DNA from: Lates calcarifer
Lineage: Eukaryota > Chordata > Actinopteri > Centropomidae
Assembly: GCF_001640805.2 (NCBI RefSeq)
Contig: NC_066844.1
Location: forward strand, 2,739,231-2,803,230
Reading direction: 5' to 3'
Length of the DNA: 64,000 bases
Shown: positions 1 to 12,721 of the stretch, in pieces
How positions within the stretch are numbered: position 1 is the stretch's first letter
Layout: the number at the start of each line of letters is the position of its first letter
Program-made: the position numbers and the translations under genes
The notes under the pieces: model-generated
What the model saw: only the letters and a program-made list of their open reading frames with translations
Database searches by the model: none
What the model was told of the DNA's origin: nothing

Positions 1-366
1 GAAACCTACCAGCATATGACCAGAGGCCGGTGCTAATTTGCCACTCTGCCTTTAAACAAGACAATAGTGGGACGTGTGTAGTCACATGAATATTAAAAAT
101 CAGGAAAAAAAATCCAGCTTGTGAGTATTTCAGAAATAGATTTGAAATGTGATCGCTACCCTCTTGAGAAAACCACCAACAGCAAACTACTTCCAAAGTA
201 CTCCTAAAAGATTTGAAACGGGAAATGTTTTTTTCCTTAAAACCCTTATCAGTCCACCAGACAGACAGATAGACAGATAGACAGAAAGCTAGCTAGCTTC
301 AGAAGCATTTTAGAGGACAGGAGAGGAGAGGAGAGCGATCTCATGGAGAGCCTCCACCTCATTCCT
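1..366 (-). other. slc6a6: slc6a6 3'UTR, first part; polyadenylation site outside the window
   Basis: Sequence downstream of the TAA on the minus strand. I see no AATAAA or ATTAAA on the minus strand here, so the 3'UTR must continue beyond the left edge. A short degenerate GACA/GATA repeat lies at about 261-285. Confidence 0.7.
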
Positions 367-525
367 TTACATCATGGTTTCTACGATGGTGTGGGTGGGG
401 GCCTTCATCAGCAGGCCCTTGTTCCCATTGGGGTCCAGCGGGTAGGTAAGCTCCTTGGGGCCACGGTGGTCAGCAGGACGGGAGCTGGCCCCGCCACGAA
501 CTGGGGCTGCCACCGCCTTAATCCT
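367..525 (-). CDS. slc6a6: slc6a6 coding exon 14 (residues 575-626, C-terminal tail and stop)
   Basis: Cytosolic tail of 52 residues ending THTIVETMM and TAA (369-367); the human tail ends THIIVETMM. The middle of the tail (positions about 580-610) is diverged, with the segment [20 protein letters not shown], about 6 residues longer overall than the human form. The acceptor is CTGCAG. Confidence 0.95.
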   Translation of the reverse strand, partial: RIKAVAAPVRGGASSRPADHRGPKELTYPLDPNGNKGLLMKAPTHTIVETMM

Positions 526-3500
526 CTGCAGGAAGGAAGGAGGGAGTGATGGGGAAAGGATGGAAGGATTGGAGGTTGAAGGAGAGAGAAAGAGAAGAGT
601 ACTGTTTATTCTATTGTATTTTCTCTAGCATAAGTCCGTCAATGAGCATCAATTTCATTTCTGACCTGAACCAGCCTTAAAATCAAAACTACATGATGTG
701 ACAGCGTCACAGCTAAATATAATGTAGCTGCACCACCCACCTCAATGAGCGGCCCATCAGATTGAATGATCTTGATGACAACCACCATGGGGATGCAGAT
801 CATGGAGGCCAAGGCCAGAGTCCAACCTATTCCGATGGCCCAGTCAGGATACATGTAGACCTTGTTGTACGTCAATGGCTTGTATTTGACCAAAGAGAAA
901 ATGAAGCAGCCCTGGAGAGGAGAAGGAACAAATGTTTTGTTTTCATGTGCTATAAAGACAAAAAACTTGTTGGTAAAGCAGTTACTTAAAAGTTCAAGGC
1001 AAATACATTGATACACTTCAGTGGTACAACAGTGATGTGTCCCTTTAAAAAATGTGAGAAGAGCAATAAAGCAAAGATGACAGATCATAAAGACACTGGT
1101 ACAAGTTTGAGGAAGCAGAAGAACTGTTAAAATAAAAAGAGGAAGAAGATGCAGAAAGAAGAGGAGAGGAAGAAGTCAAGCTGTAGTCATCATAGGCACA
1201 CTGAAGTTAACAGATGATCACCGTTTGCTGGATACAGTAAAAGGAGGTTCTTACCATGCACAGTAAAGGAGTGATTACAGACCAGCTCCATTTCATCCAA
1301 GGATTTGGTCTATAGCCAATCATGTCCTCAACTGCATCGTAGAAATTATCAACGCCTGTGAAAACAGTAAAAATAGTTTCAGTTTTATCTTCTGATAAGA
1401 AAAACTCACCCAGTAACAGAATGTACCAGGACTACTTATTTTACAGCAATTAATAGGTGAGGCTCTTTTTAAACACACAGGCAATTCAAAGTGCTTCACA
1501 TAGAGCATGGAAGATTTATTAAAACATTTAAAGGTTCCTGTGCTCTTAACTCAGGTACTAAGTCATTTAGGGTGATTTAAATACATAGTATTTTGAAGGA
1601 TGGTACTCACCATATACCCAGGCAACAGCTATACATTCAAAGAATGCCACCCACAGAAGGCACACACCGCTAGCTGCATAGTAATCAAACAGCTGGAAAA
1701 CATACATGCCACCCTGCAGAGAGACAAACAGACAAACAGGCAGGTTTAAAAAACAGAGTTTTTAAACTTCCTTTTTATTACACTGCAGGATATACAGTGT
1801 ATACTTTGGTCTTGCAGTACATAAAGTTTTAGAATAGTGCACTTCAGTGCACTCAGCTACAGGAACACTTGCTAAACTTGTACAGATAATTCTGTGGGGA
1901 TCCTATTATCTTTAAAATATATGGCGTGGAGACTGAGATATATTAAGACTGAACATGACCAAATGTGGAAGCAGACACATCCCCACACGTGAGAAATCTA
2001 CTGCGTCTGTGTGTGTGCACGTACATGCCTCTGTGCATTCACATGTGCATGTCCAGTGTGAAAACTGTTTTAACAATCATGGGAATCCTAAATTTGAACC
2101 AGGCCACAGCAGCCATAAAAAGATGTTGTCATGGGAACAACACGAAGAGAAGAGAAAGAGTGAGGGAGGGGGGGAGGCGGGGCAGAAAATAGAATGACAG
2201 TGAGAAGGTTAAATGTTGTGTGAGAACAGAAATAAAGGCTGGGAGGGGGGTGTTTTGAGAGGATGGAGGTGATGAGGATGGATGAAAAATGGGTGATGAC
2301 AGAAGGTAAAATTATGATCTTCTTAAGAGACAGAAGGTGAAGGAGAAGAGTGTGCGTGAGATTAGGAAGAGAGATCTGATGGACAAAAACACTTTTCACC
2401 ATGAATAGCAAAATCAACATTTATTTTAAGGTTTCACTTTTAGATTGTATCATAAATGATAGGGTTGTATCATCATAAATGATACATCCTAAAAGTGTTT
2501 CCTGTCTAAAAGAAGGGGAAATTTGATAGTTAGCAGTAACTAGACCGCAGTAACCACATCCAAGCAACTGACTGACAGAAACTCACAGCAATGACTATTT
2601 GTTGTTACACTGTGTTCTAATATGAGTCACTTTGTTTGTTGTAATGGGGTTTGGTTGTGGTTCAAGCTTTCATTTGTCTATTCAAATATGCCTCATACCC
2701 AGATCTTCCACGTAAATGATGTGCTGAACAGCAGCAGCACTGAGCTGGCATGCACAATACCAGGTCCCTGGGACATCACAACTACTACACGTGTATCTGA
2801 GAGGTCAAAATGTCAGCAGTGAGAAGGGTCTGTTGATACAGGGCGAGCTTTGACAGGATGATACATCACAATGATGTGTCTGTATAATTCAAAGTAGGAG
2901 AGAGATGAGCCAGAAGAGTTGAAGAGAAAGAGGGGAGGTGGAAAAGAATGAGGGAACGGGAAGGAAAGGAGCAAGAAATGATGGGAAACACTGGAAAACA
3001 GACAAGAGACAAAAATAGAAGATGAGGAGGAGGAAGAGATGAAGATTTGGAAAAGCTTCGTCAGGTCTACTGTATCTATTCATACTGGAGGAAGTTCTCA
3101 TGACTTGACAGTATAAATAGCCCCCCATCATCTCCCCAGGGACTGACACTAATAGCTGTCTGAACACTGTTGTTTCTGAGCGAGTTCAGCAGCCACAGTA
3201 TATACATACAATTATCAGTAGATACTGTCCACATGTTTATACAGGATAAATACTACAATAATACAGACAGTCCTTCCTAATCCTCACATTTGCTCAAGCA
3301 TGAAAAATATACACAGTATGTTCTGCTCAGTACTGGTGCTGTCTTCAGTTTTTCCCTTTTCATGGTGTTGTTACCTTGGTAACCATGGTGAGTCCAAGCA
3401 GGTAGCTGATGCAGCAGATGATAGCGATGAAGACCTCTCTGCGGTAACCCTTCCGTAGGAAGGACGGATACAGATCCACCAGTGATGTGATCTGCCCTTC

Positions 3501-6500
3501 CACCTCCACAAACTGCAGGGAGATACAGACACACCGTGTTATCAAATAAGTGAATAAATAAATCCACTGCTGTGTCATTTACAATCAGCTTTACATCTTT
3601 ACATCCTCATCCCGTTAGTTTACAGAATTTCTATGTATATAAGTCTAACTTCTCTTGCTGTTGGATGGAGCTACTTATGTGTGAATTTGAAATAAAATAT
3701 GCTACAAGAGGCTTTTCGTTCATTCGTGATTCTGAAGCAGTTATCTTTTGTTTTTGAATAATAGTAAGAAGAAAAAAGTATACAGAATGTGAAGGGCAAT
3801 ACGAAGGGCAACGGGAGGGTTAATAACAGTTGACAGTTGTGGGTGTTTCAAGCGGCGCGTTAGACAGTTCCTCAACGTCTAACCTCCTGCAGCTCTAACA
3901 GCTGTCTACGTGTGACAGTTTGTGTGTCTGCTAACCTGACTGTCGAGGCCAAGCAGCAGCAGCATAATGAAGAAGAGAACGGCCCAGAGTGTAGGAAAAG
4001 GCATCATGGTTACTGCCTTGGGGTAGGCAATGAACGCCAGGCCTGGACCTGCAGAGGAGTGGGGAGGAGGGGCAAGAGCAGAAAGAGGGGAGTGGGGGGA
4101 GGCAACATTAGTATCACATGATAAGCTCATCTGATCTGCATCCCTGTGGGAAGGAAAAGCCCCAAACAATGGAGACGCAGAAACATACATGAATACATAT
4201 CAGCAAACCTCAGCTACAATATTGCAAATAGATGTTTGTGTGCATGTCTGTGTGTTTTATGTATTTGTATGGAGCTAGGTGTTGTACTTACCTGTTATCT
4301 CCTTGTTTTACTTATGACATTACTGACTTTATGTATTTAACACATTACACCATTTCATAGCATTTATTATAACATATAACAAGGAAAACTTTGAACATTA
4401 TCACAAAGGAAAACAGAACAATAACGAGGAAAACATGACAATAATAAAGAACATGTTTAGTATAATATGTAATGTGATTTTTTGTGAGCATAGTGGATCT
4501 CCATGGAGAAATTGTGAAGCATGCTATAAATGGTTGTGTGTGTATAATATGTAGTGCATCGTAGCTAGTGCATGTGTTGTGTGGCGTTAATTAACCAAAA
4601 AGACCATAGACCACTGTCAACAATGCAGCAATTATACTAAATATTTAATCTGATTTAAGATGTGCTTGATTCACTCCTCCAGGCAGCTGAAAGCCTCTAA
4701 CATGGAGACAATCAACTTTTAGAAAAGGTGAATCAAGTGCATCTTGGTTTCTTAAAAAATTCAAGTATCAACACCTACTTCACCCAAGCCATTTTGCACT
4801 CCTGGTTGAATTAGCCACGATCCTTTCTTTGAGGAATGCAGAATGACTGTTACAAAACAGCAGCAGATGCAAACTGTGATGTAAAATAAAAAGCAAAGGC
4901 TTTCTTTTTTGGAGGTCTAATTGGACATTGATGCTACAATGTGAACTGTAACACAGAAGTCAAGAAACAAGGAAGCAGCCGTAACAGCAAAACTGCACTG
5001 CAGCTGATAGCAACATATGTAAATATGTTCCATTTTTGTTGTGAATTATGACAGGGCATCCAACCAAACACCACGTTGACTCCAAAAATAGTACCAACTT
5101 CCATTCCCTGAGAGGGGAAATGCTAGCAGAATCCAAGTCAAGTCATTGCTTGACTGCACTAAACAAAAACTACAAGTTAAAACTTCAGTTTTCATATAGT
5201 TCTTTTTTCTTTTTTGTTCTCTGAGTCAACACAAACCATAGAATGGGCGCTTACATTGCACTGTGAAAACCACACTGTATCCTCTGTGTATTCAGTCAGG
5301 ATATTCTCTCATGCAGATAACATTCATTCTTCTGTCAGATAGCTACATCAGAATCAAGCAGTCGCAGTTAAGGCAGACTTACTTGTGATGTTCCCAAACC
5401 TTTGATAACTTGCTTACCTGGCAGGGCATTGACCTGTCAAAACCTGATGACCTGGCCTGAGTATGAATTATGACTGATTTACTGTATTTCTGCTGGATTC
5501 TATCCACTTGACCTGCTCTGTTCTTTCATTGACAGCAGATAAACACATTTTCTCAGGCATTGGAAAATTACCTCTTTATTAGTAACTGAGTTCCTTGTTG
5601 CCCATGTGATCTGATCTGCACTTCCATTCTCTGGTAAACTGTGGACCATCCACCCACTCGCCAAACACAACGTTGATACTGGACAATTCTGCAAATCCAA
5701 CCATTCGTATGTAGTGGAGACTACAGAATTGTCCAGTATTCGTATCGACTGGGCTGGCAGCATGACAGTGTTTGAAGTTAGCACACTGCGCTAAGCTAAA
5801 TTTGTTTTCATCAGACTGGTTGACCTAGGGGCATTAGATGAAGCCTGGGTTTCACAAAAGCACTTGACACAGACAATGTCTTTGTTTCTGTTATTAGCAT
5901 AAAATACAACTTTCAAGTTTGTGTCTCATTTCATGTCCAACAAGATGCCTTATGTCTTCAGCAAGTAGGAAGGATGTATAGTATATCACAGAAAAGAGGA
6001 GAATCAAACTTTACAAACAAGCGCCAAAGTAGTTCTAGAAATATCTGTTCTCTGCATGTCACTTAAGTCAAATCTATCAGTAGTACTTTTAAAGATGAGT
6101 CAACAGTCATCTTTTATCTGCTTTGGGACTTGAAAACCAGGCATAGTCCACACTACACTGAACTAACATTGTTTCTCCACAAAAATAAAGTTGCACTGTC
6201 ACAAGGCTCCAGCAGTTGTGTATACTGTAAATACATGATAAGTCCATGGAAAAGATGATGGCACTTTTGGTTTCTGCTTTAAAGCTTTTCCACAACTCCT
6301 CAGTCTCCATCTGGCAATAAATAACTAATAATAACTGAGGGACAGTCTTTTCTTCCTTTGGTAAAATGTTGAATAGTTCATGTTTTCCATGGATTTTGGT
6401 GATTTAATTAATTTATTTGATGGCTGTGGACCCTGACAGACATTACAAAAAAGACTAAAGGTGCCAGTTCTATGTGCTAGGGAAAAAAAAACTCAGAGCA

Positions 6501-9500
6501 AACAACTAATTGCACCATATGCCAATAACTCACTCAAATAAAAAGGCCACAACAATGGTCACTCTCATTTGTTTAGTAGAGAAGGAACATCTCAAAACCA
6601 AAACTCTGATAGCATGTTTAAGCTAGCACCACACAGGCATAAGATGCATTGTATATCATCACCCAGCTACTATACTTCTAAGTGTATGCTTAGCTTATTA
6701 CTTTGACTCTTAATGTCTCTAACTCTTGAGCTTAGAGAAACAAAATCGATTTTCCAACATCTCTTGCTTAGCCCTTACCCATCCAACTTGCATTACTTGA
6801 TAGATGCTGATGCTCCAATAGACCGACCAAATATGTTCATATTCTCTCACATTCTGCTTTTGTCAAGGAGTGTTTGATTGCGGAAACTTCCATATTCCGA
6901 TGCCGTCATTTGTGATTAATCAGGGAAACCATTTAATTCCAAATTACAGTCAATTCAAAATTGAACATATTGGCTTATTCTCTTTAGGGTTTCGTTGCTG
7001 TTTTTCTTTATTTTCACTGCTGTTTAATTTGTTAACCAGGAGGCAGCGCCCACCATCACTGCCGCCTTTACAGAACCCCCGTACCTGACTCTGCCACATC
7101 AGCAATGTCCACCCCTTGCTCTTGTGCCATGAAGCCCAGGACGGAAAATATTGCGAAGCCAGACACAAAACTGGTACCACTGTTGAGGGCTCCCAGCAGC
7201 AAACAGTCCCTATGTCACACATATGTCATGAGGAGGATTTGTTAATGAACACACAAGGATCCCTCTCTCCCCTACAGCTAACCCCTTCACTGAAACTGAC
7301 ACCTCACCTGTAGCAGTTGTATTTGTACTTGTTGTAGCTCCCCAAGGACGTCATCGCACCCAAACAGATGGCATAGGAGAAGAAGATCTGGGTGCCGGCG
7401 TCAATCCACACCTGCGGAGTAGGGGAAGAGAGTGGGGACAGAAAGGCTGAGGCCTGCTGATGAGGGGAAGTACATGAGCAATGTGTAGAGAAGCTGGGGG
7501 AAATTAAAGTCGTGGGAAAAACCAATATGAACTAGGGGAGTTAAGAGCTGCAGATGTAGCTGAATCAAGCTAAAGATACATTATCGGAACCCACAGACAG
7601 TCTAAATGGTTGTTCTGATTGAGAACAAAATTATTTTTGCCTTGCATTCTTCGCTCTGTGTTAATTCCCAAACACCCAATCTACCAAATGTACAAACGCT
7701 AGCTGCAGCTAGTGAGTAGCCTATGCAACAACTAAAATGTGCCAAGTGTGCCTGTGTTGTGTCTGTGTGACAGCTCAGTTTCTGATTAATCTTAAAATCT
7801 ACCAGGAATTCAGTATTTTTCGAGAAAATAACAAACCCCTCTTTTTTTTACCTCCTATCACCATAAGTTCAGTAATTGGAATCATGAGGCAAATTTTTTC
7901 GCTTATCTTAACACATTCCCTCAGGGCAATTATGTGTCTGTTTATCCATTCTTATTTGGAATCGCACCACTTCTAAAATTTGGTTTGTGTTCAGTCTGAG
8001 CTACGGTCAAATTATTCAGCTGCAAAATATCGAGATCTAGAGCGATAACTTTTGAATTCACTGTCTCTCAAAGTGGTATTTTTTGCTCTAGTTGTTTGAG
8101 TTGTCTAGAAGGGAGCAGTTTGTCTAGACTAGTGGAGGAAAGAATGGTTATAACAGGAGCCCAATGAAGGGGCTTTCTCGCTCAGGCAGCACAGGGGCAC
8201 CTACCTCTGGGTCCTTCAGGCGAGCGAGGTCAGGGTACAGGTAGAACTTGATACCCTCAGAAGCACCCGGCAGTGTCACACCACGAATCAACAGCACGAT
8301 GAGCATGACAAATGGGAACGTGGCTGTGATGTAGACCACCTGAAGGAGAACACAGATACGGAAAACAAGGTCACACATTATGGAAACACACACTACACAG
8401 GAAACCTGTCATATTATCAAAAATGGTCTGCTTTATAAGGATGTTTATTCCTTATTTGGCCAAATACTAATATCTTTGGTGTCATTCCAGAGAATTACGC
8501 TTGACAAGTGTGTGAACTCTGGAAGTCATTTTTGACTTACGACCACAACAGACCACAGGCAGTCCCTTAAATCAATAGCAGTGCATCAGTATTTGTTATT
8601 TGGGAAGCAGTGACCACACTTGGCCTTGTAGGAGTCTTTATCACCAGAGTTACAACATGAAGCAACCAGAAAGTATAAATCAGGCCAGACCAATCAATAC
8701 AGAGGGTTGAGGCTAAAAAAAGAGTAGTCTGGGATTGATTGAGTTGCCTCTGGTCTCATGGCAAATTGTTGTTGTTGCTGTAGAAGAACAAGGTCTGAAA
8801 TGTTCCCCTCATGTATTCCATCCTGGAATACTGCACAAAAGACAGTGCAGGCTTTGTTAGTGAGCTACTGTATAACTTACAGTATATATCATTAAAAACT
8901 TGCTGACAGACTAGAAATCATCAGCACTTATCAGGTGATACATTTGCTTTGGGAAATAATACCGAGAAGCAGAAATCTTTGGGAGGATCCACAACAGCAA
9001 AATGGAACCAGATGTTGCCCTGACAATAGTCTTTCTCCTGAGAGCCACTGCCACAGAGATGTTTGTACAACTCAGTTGTACACACAAATCAAGCTTTATC
9101 CAAATAGTGATCTTGAAAACATTGTGCATTTTTTTTTTGCATGTGATAATTCAATTTCTGGATTATTAAGAATTTTTGCAAGGACATGCATCTGCAAGCT
9201 CTTCCCTTCCACATCTTCCCTGCACTTTCCTGCACTCAGCTTGAACACAGCACTTTGTTGTTCGCTTGGTCTGACCAAAAATCATATGAGCATCACTCTG
9301 TCATGGATTTCAGCATCATTATGATACAGTAAGAATAAAAGTGGACAAGCTAGTCCTTGTACTTCCTTAAGTTCAGTGATTTCAAGGGGAACCAACTCTT
9401 GTTCTAGAGCAAATGTCAGTAATACAGAAATACAAAACAACAAACGATATATATGTTTACCTTGCCAGTGGATTTGACTCCCTTCCAGATGCAGAAGAAG

Positions 9501-12500
9501 CAGATGACCCAGACGAGCAGTAAACACAGAGCCAGGTCCCATTTCACAGGACCCATCTCCTCTATACCACTGGTGATACCCAGCACATTATGTCTGTAAC
9601 ATAAAAGGAAAGAGCTCCTTAAGCATATGTGTTTACCTCTGCAACTCAGTCGGAGCACTTCATGACATTGTGACAAAAAGCTAGAGACAGTTTTATTGAT
9701 TCCAAAGTAATCACTATCCTATGTGTGGTGATGGGTGTGTGTTTATATGTGTAGTGATCACATTACAAATGTGTCAGCTACTTCCTGTGTCCTTATGACA
9801 GTTCGACGACAAGTTGGTCTTTAAATATCTGTGAATATTTAACCTAAAAACCCTGCAGTCTCGGGTATTCACCTGTTTTGCATATGTGCTCAGACTATCT
9901 ATCAATCAGCCAATATCTATCAAACGAGTTCTTTAGTGTCTGCTCTCCATCTAAATTGCATAACATTCATCAAACTTCAACTGAAAACAACATAAAAACT
10001 TATGTGTGATTACGCAAGTAAGCATGTACTTTATGTGTGCTCTTATGTAACTCACTCCCAGAACTCGGTGACGGGGGAGGTGAAGTTGGAGGCATTGGCA
10101 GCCAGCCAAAGGGTTTTGTTCTTGCGGTAGGTATCCTCGATGCAGCGACCAGTGTTCCAGGGCTGATTGCACTTGGCCCAGGGCAGCTCCGGCTGAAAAC
10201 ACTATAATGCAAATGAAGGCAGAAGTTACATTAGAGTGCTTACGTTTTGATCAAGCTTGCTTCTGACAGGCTGGCAGGTGCCCTACATATTTCCAGTCAA
10301 CAGTATAATTCGTGTTCAAAACCACTGACTAAGGACATACTGGGTGACAAATTTAATACATAAAAGATTGTCATGACCATGCATAACCATGGACAAACCA
10401 AGACGCCTGAAACTCTCCACAGGCAACTTGTACATTATTTTGTACCAAGCTCAGCAGCTGAGCCTTCCATGAGGATTCAAGACCTTCTGTCCTTTTGCAC
10501 CATAAATTTTACTCTCCCTCAGGGTGAGTCTGTCAAGCCTCAAAAGACAACTGCTTGGGTTTAAGGAGTGTCTTCAAAGGGTTTTATAGGTTATTGGATC
10601 AGTCTTAAACCTGTTTTCACAGACAAGGAGGCTTTACAATAGATGAAAGACAGGTGATATTCTTAGCATGGGAGAATAATAGGAACATTTATTATATAAT
10701 TGAGCTGCGGCTCAACGGCTGCTGTTCTTTGCTTCCAATTTTGTAGCTGCAAAAAAGACTGTTTGTTCTGTAAATGTCCTAAATTAACAACCCACACCCA
10801 GGTTTCAATATAAACACTAAAACTTTGAGTGAGACACAACAAGCTGTGAAGTTATTGATTTGAATCTTGCATGCCTTGACCGTGACACTCAAACGCACAT
10901 CTACACATACATTATATACACACATGCACATAAATATATCATTGAGAGAGAGGCCAGAATTGATAGATCTTCATACTGTGCTGGGCATTTGGGACACTGG
11001 AGAGGCAAATTTTGACCTGGCAGTTTTGGGAAAACTGGGTCATTGGATTTGTTATCAAAGAAAACTATGAAAGGGATTTGTTTGGACTTGAATCATATTT
11101 TAGCAAACAAAAGAGAACTTTCAAAACAGAAATGCCCTTCCTTGTTTTAGCAAGCCAATGTCAAGTTCTTTAGCAGATCAAAGATAACACATAACATTAT
11201 TTACTGGATGGATCACTCTTCCAGTCAATGATCCATCGGTTAATTTATTAATGATTATTTCAGCCAGCAAATCTAAAGGTATTTTGATTTATATAAACCT
11301 TTCACTTTGGTAGGAAATTATGATTTACCTTGTATCAGCTATTTATTTAGCTGATCCTGCTGATCCCTATAACTGAAATGACAACTTTGAGTTTCTACAC
11401 TGAAAATCCAGCTAGAGGAGTAGAGAATTGGAAATTACACTTCCCTATCTCTACACCTTGGAGGTGAGAGAAAATCTAATTCAAGATGAGGGACTTTTTG
11501 CCAGCATTTTGTTTTTCCCAAAACCTACCTGGAACAGGTAGTAGAGACCCCAGGCCAGGATGACGATGTAGTAGATATTCAGCAGGGAAACGATCACAAT
11601 GGAGGCGTAACCAATACCTGGAAAGAGGGAAAAACGTCAAGATGATGACTGAAGGAGGAGTAAACAGAGACATATTTGATAAATGTAATGAATCCTTGTT
11701 GGTTAACAACCCCATGACCTCAACTGGACCCTCTTTAAAATAACATGTAACAATTTTTAAAACAAAAATAAAAATCATCTGGGGTTAGAATTTGACCAGG
11801 TGCAAAACAGTCTTCCATTTTGTCCTCATGTGACCAATGAATTACTTTTTCAGCTTCCTTTAAAAGATCCACAGTTTTCACCTTATAAGTCACTGTGGTG
11901 TCCCCATTTTGTGTGTGAGAGGACGTGCTGGATTTTTATTGGCCAGAAAACAGGATGTAACAGTTGTTGTTTCATAGTGAAACAAGTGTCACATGTCATG
12001 AAATGAGAACACACGCAAGTGATGTTTGGTAGATGAAAATTATGTGTAGATTGTGTATCTTCACCATTAATTACTCATGGAGGTGATGCATAAGGCTTGT
12101 AGAATACTTCCTACTGATGTGATAGCGCAGCCATAAAAAGAGGGTTTAGAAATTAGGAAGATAAAACACACGTCTCTCCTCGAAGATAAGATGTGTGCAT
12201 TGAACCTAGGTCATCAAAGGTACAAGATAAATGCTTTCTACCAACCAACCTTCACATCCTGACTCTGCAAATAGATATTTCAGTGTTGAAAGTGTTACTT
12301 CCTGTGTTGGCCGAGTTCTCTTTTTCTGTTATGTTCAGGAAACACTTTGGTGCACACTTTTGCAGGGTAAAGCTCTGGATTTGATTCACAACATTAACCG
12401 TGATCAAGCTGTGAATCCAAGTGATGTATAAGTCTCTTCATCTGGAACAGTTCTGGAAACTATTGGCATTCACATTAGCTTGTGTTCATAAATAACCACA

Positions 12501-12659
12501 GTATATTTAGCTTGTTCAAGGTCTACAGCAATCATATTAGTTTGTTAACCTTCAGTGGTGTTGCCCTGCACTTAAATTTCATTTGACATGTTTAAGAGAG
12601 CGATCAGCTGCGTCAGTTCTGGCCTCGAGATGGAGCTGGTTGTAAACACAGGATCAAGG

Positions 12660-12721
<62 letters not shown>

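Noticed and set aside
8935..9324. 129-codon plus-strand frame inside the slc6a6 intron between coding exons 5 and 6
   Set aside because: No family similarity recognised, no splice context, and it lies antisense in intron DNA; best read as chance.
10056..10192. Coding exon 4 starting at the inner acceptor
   Set aside because: Kept only as an alternative, because the outer acceptor restores the exact human loop length.
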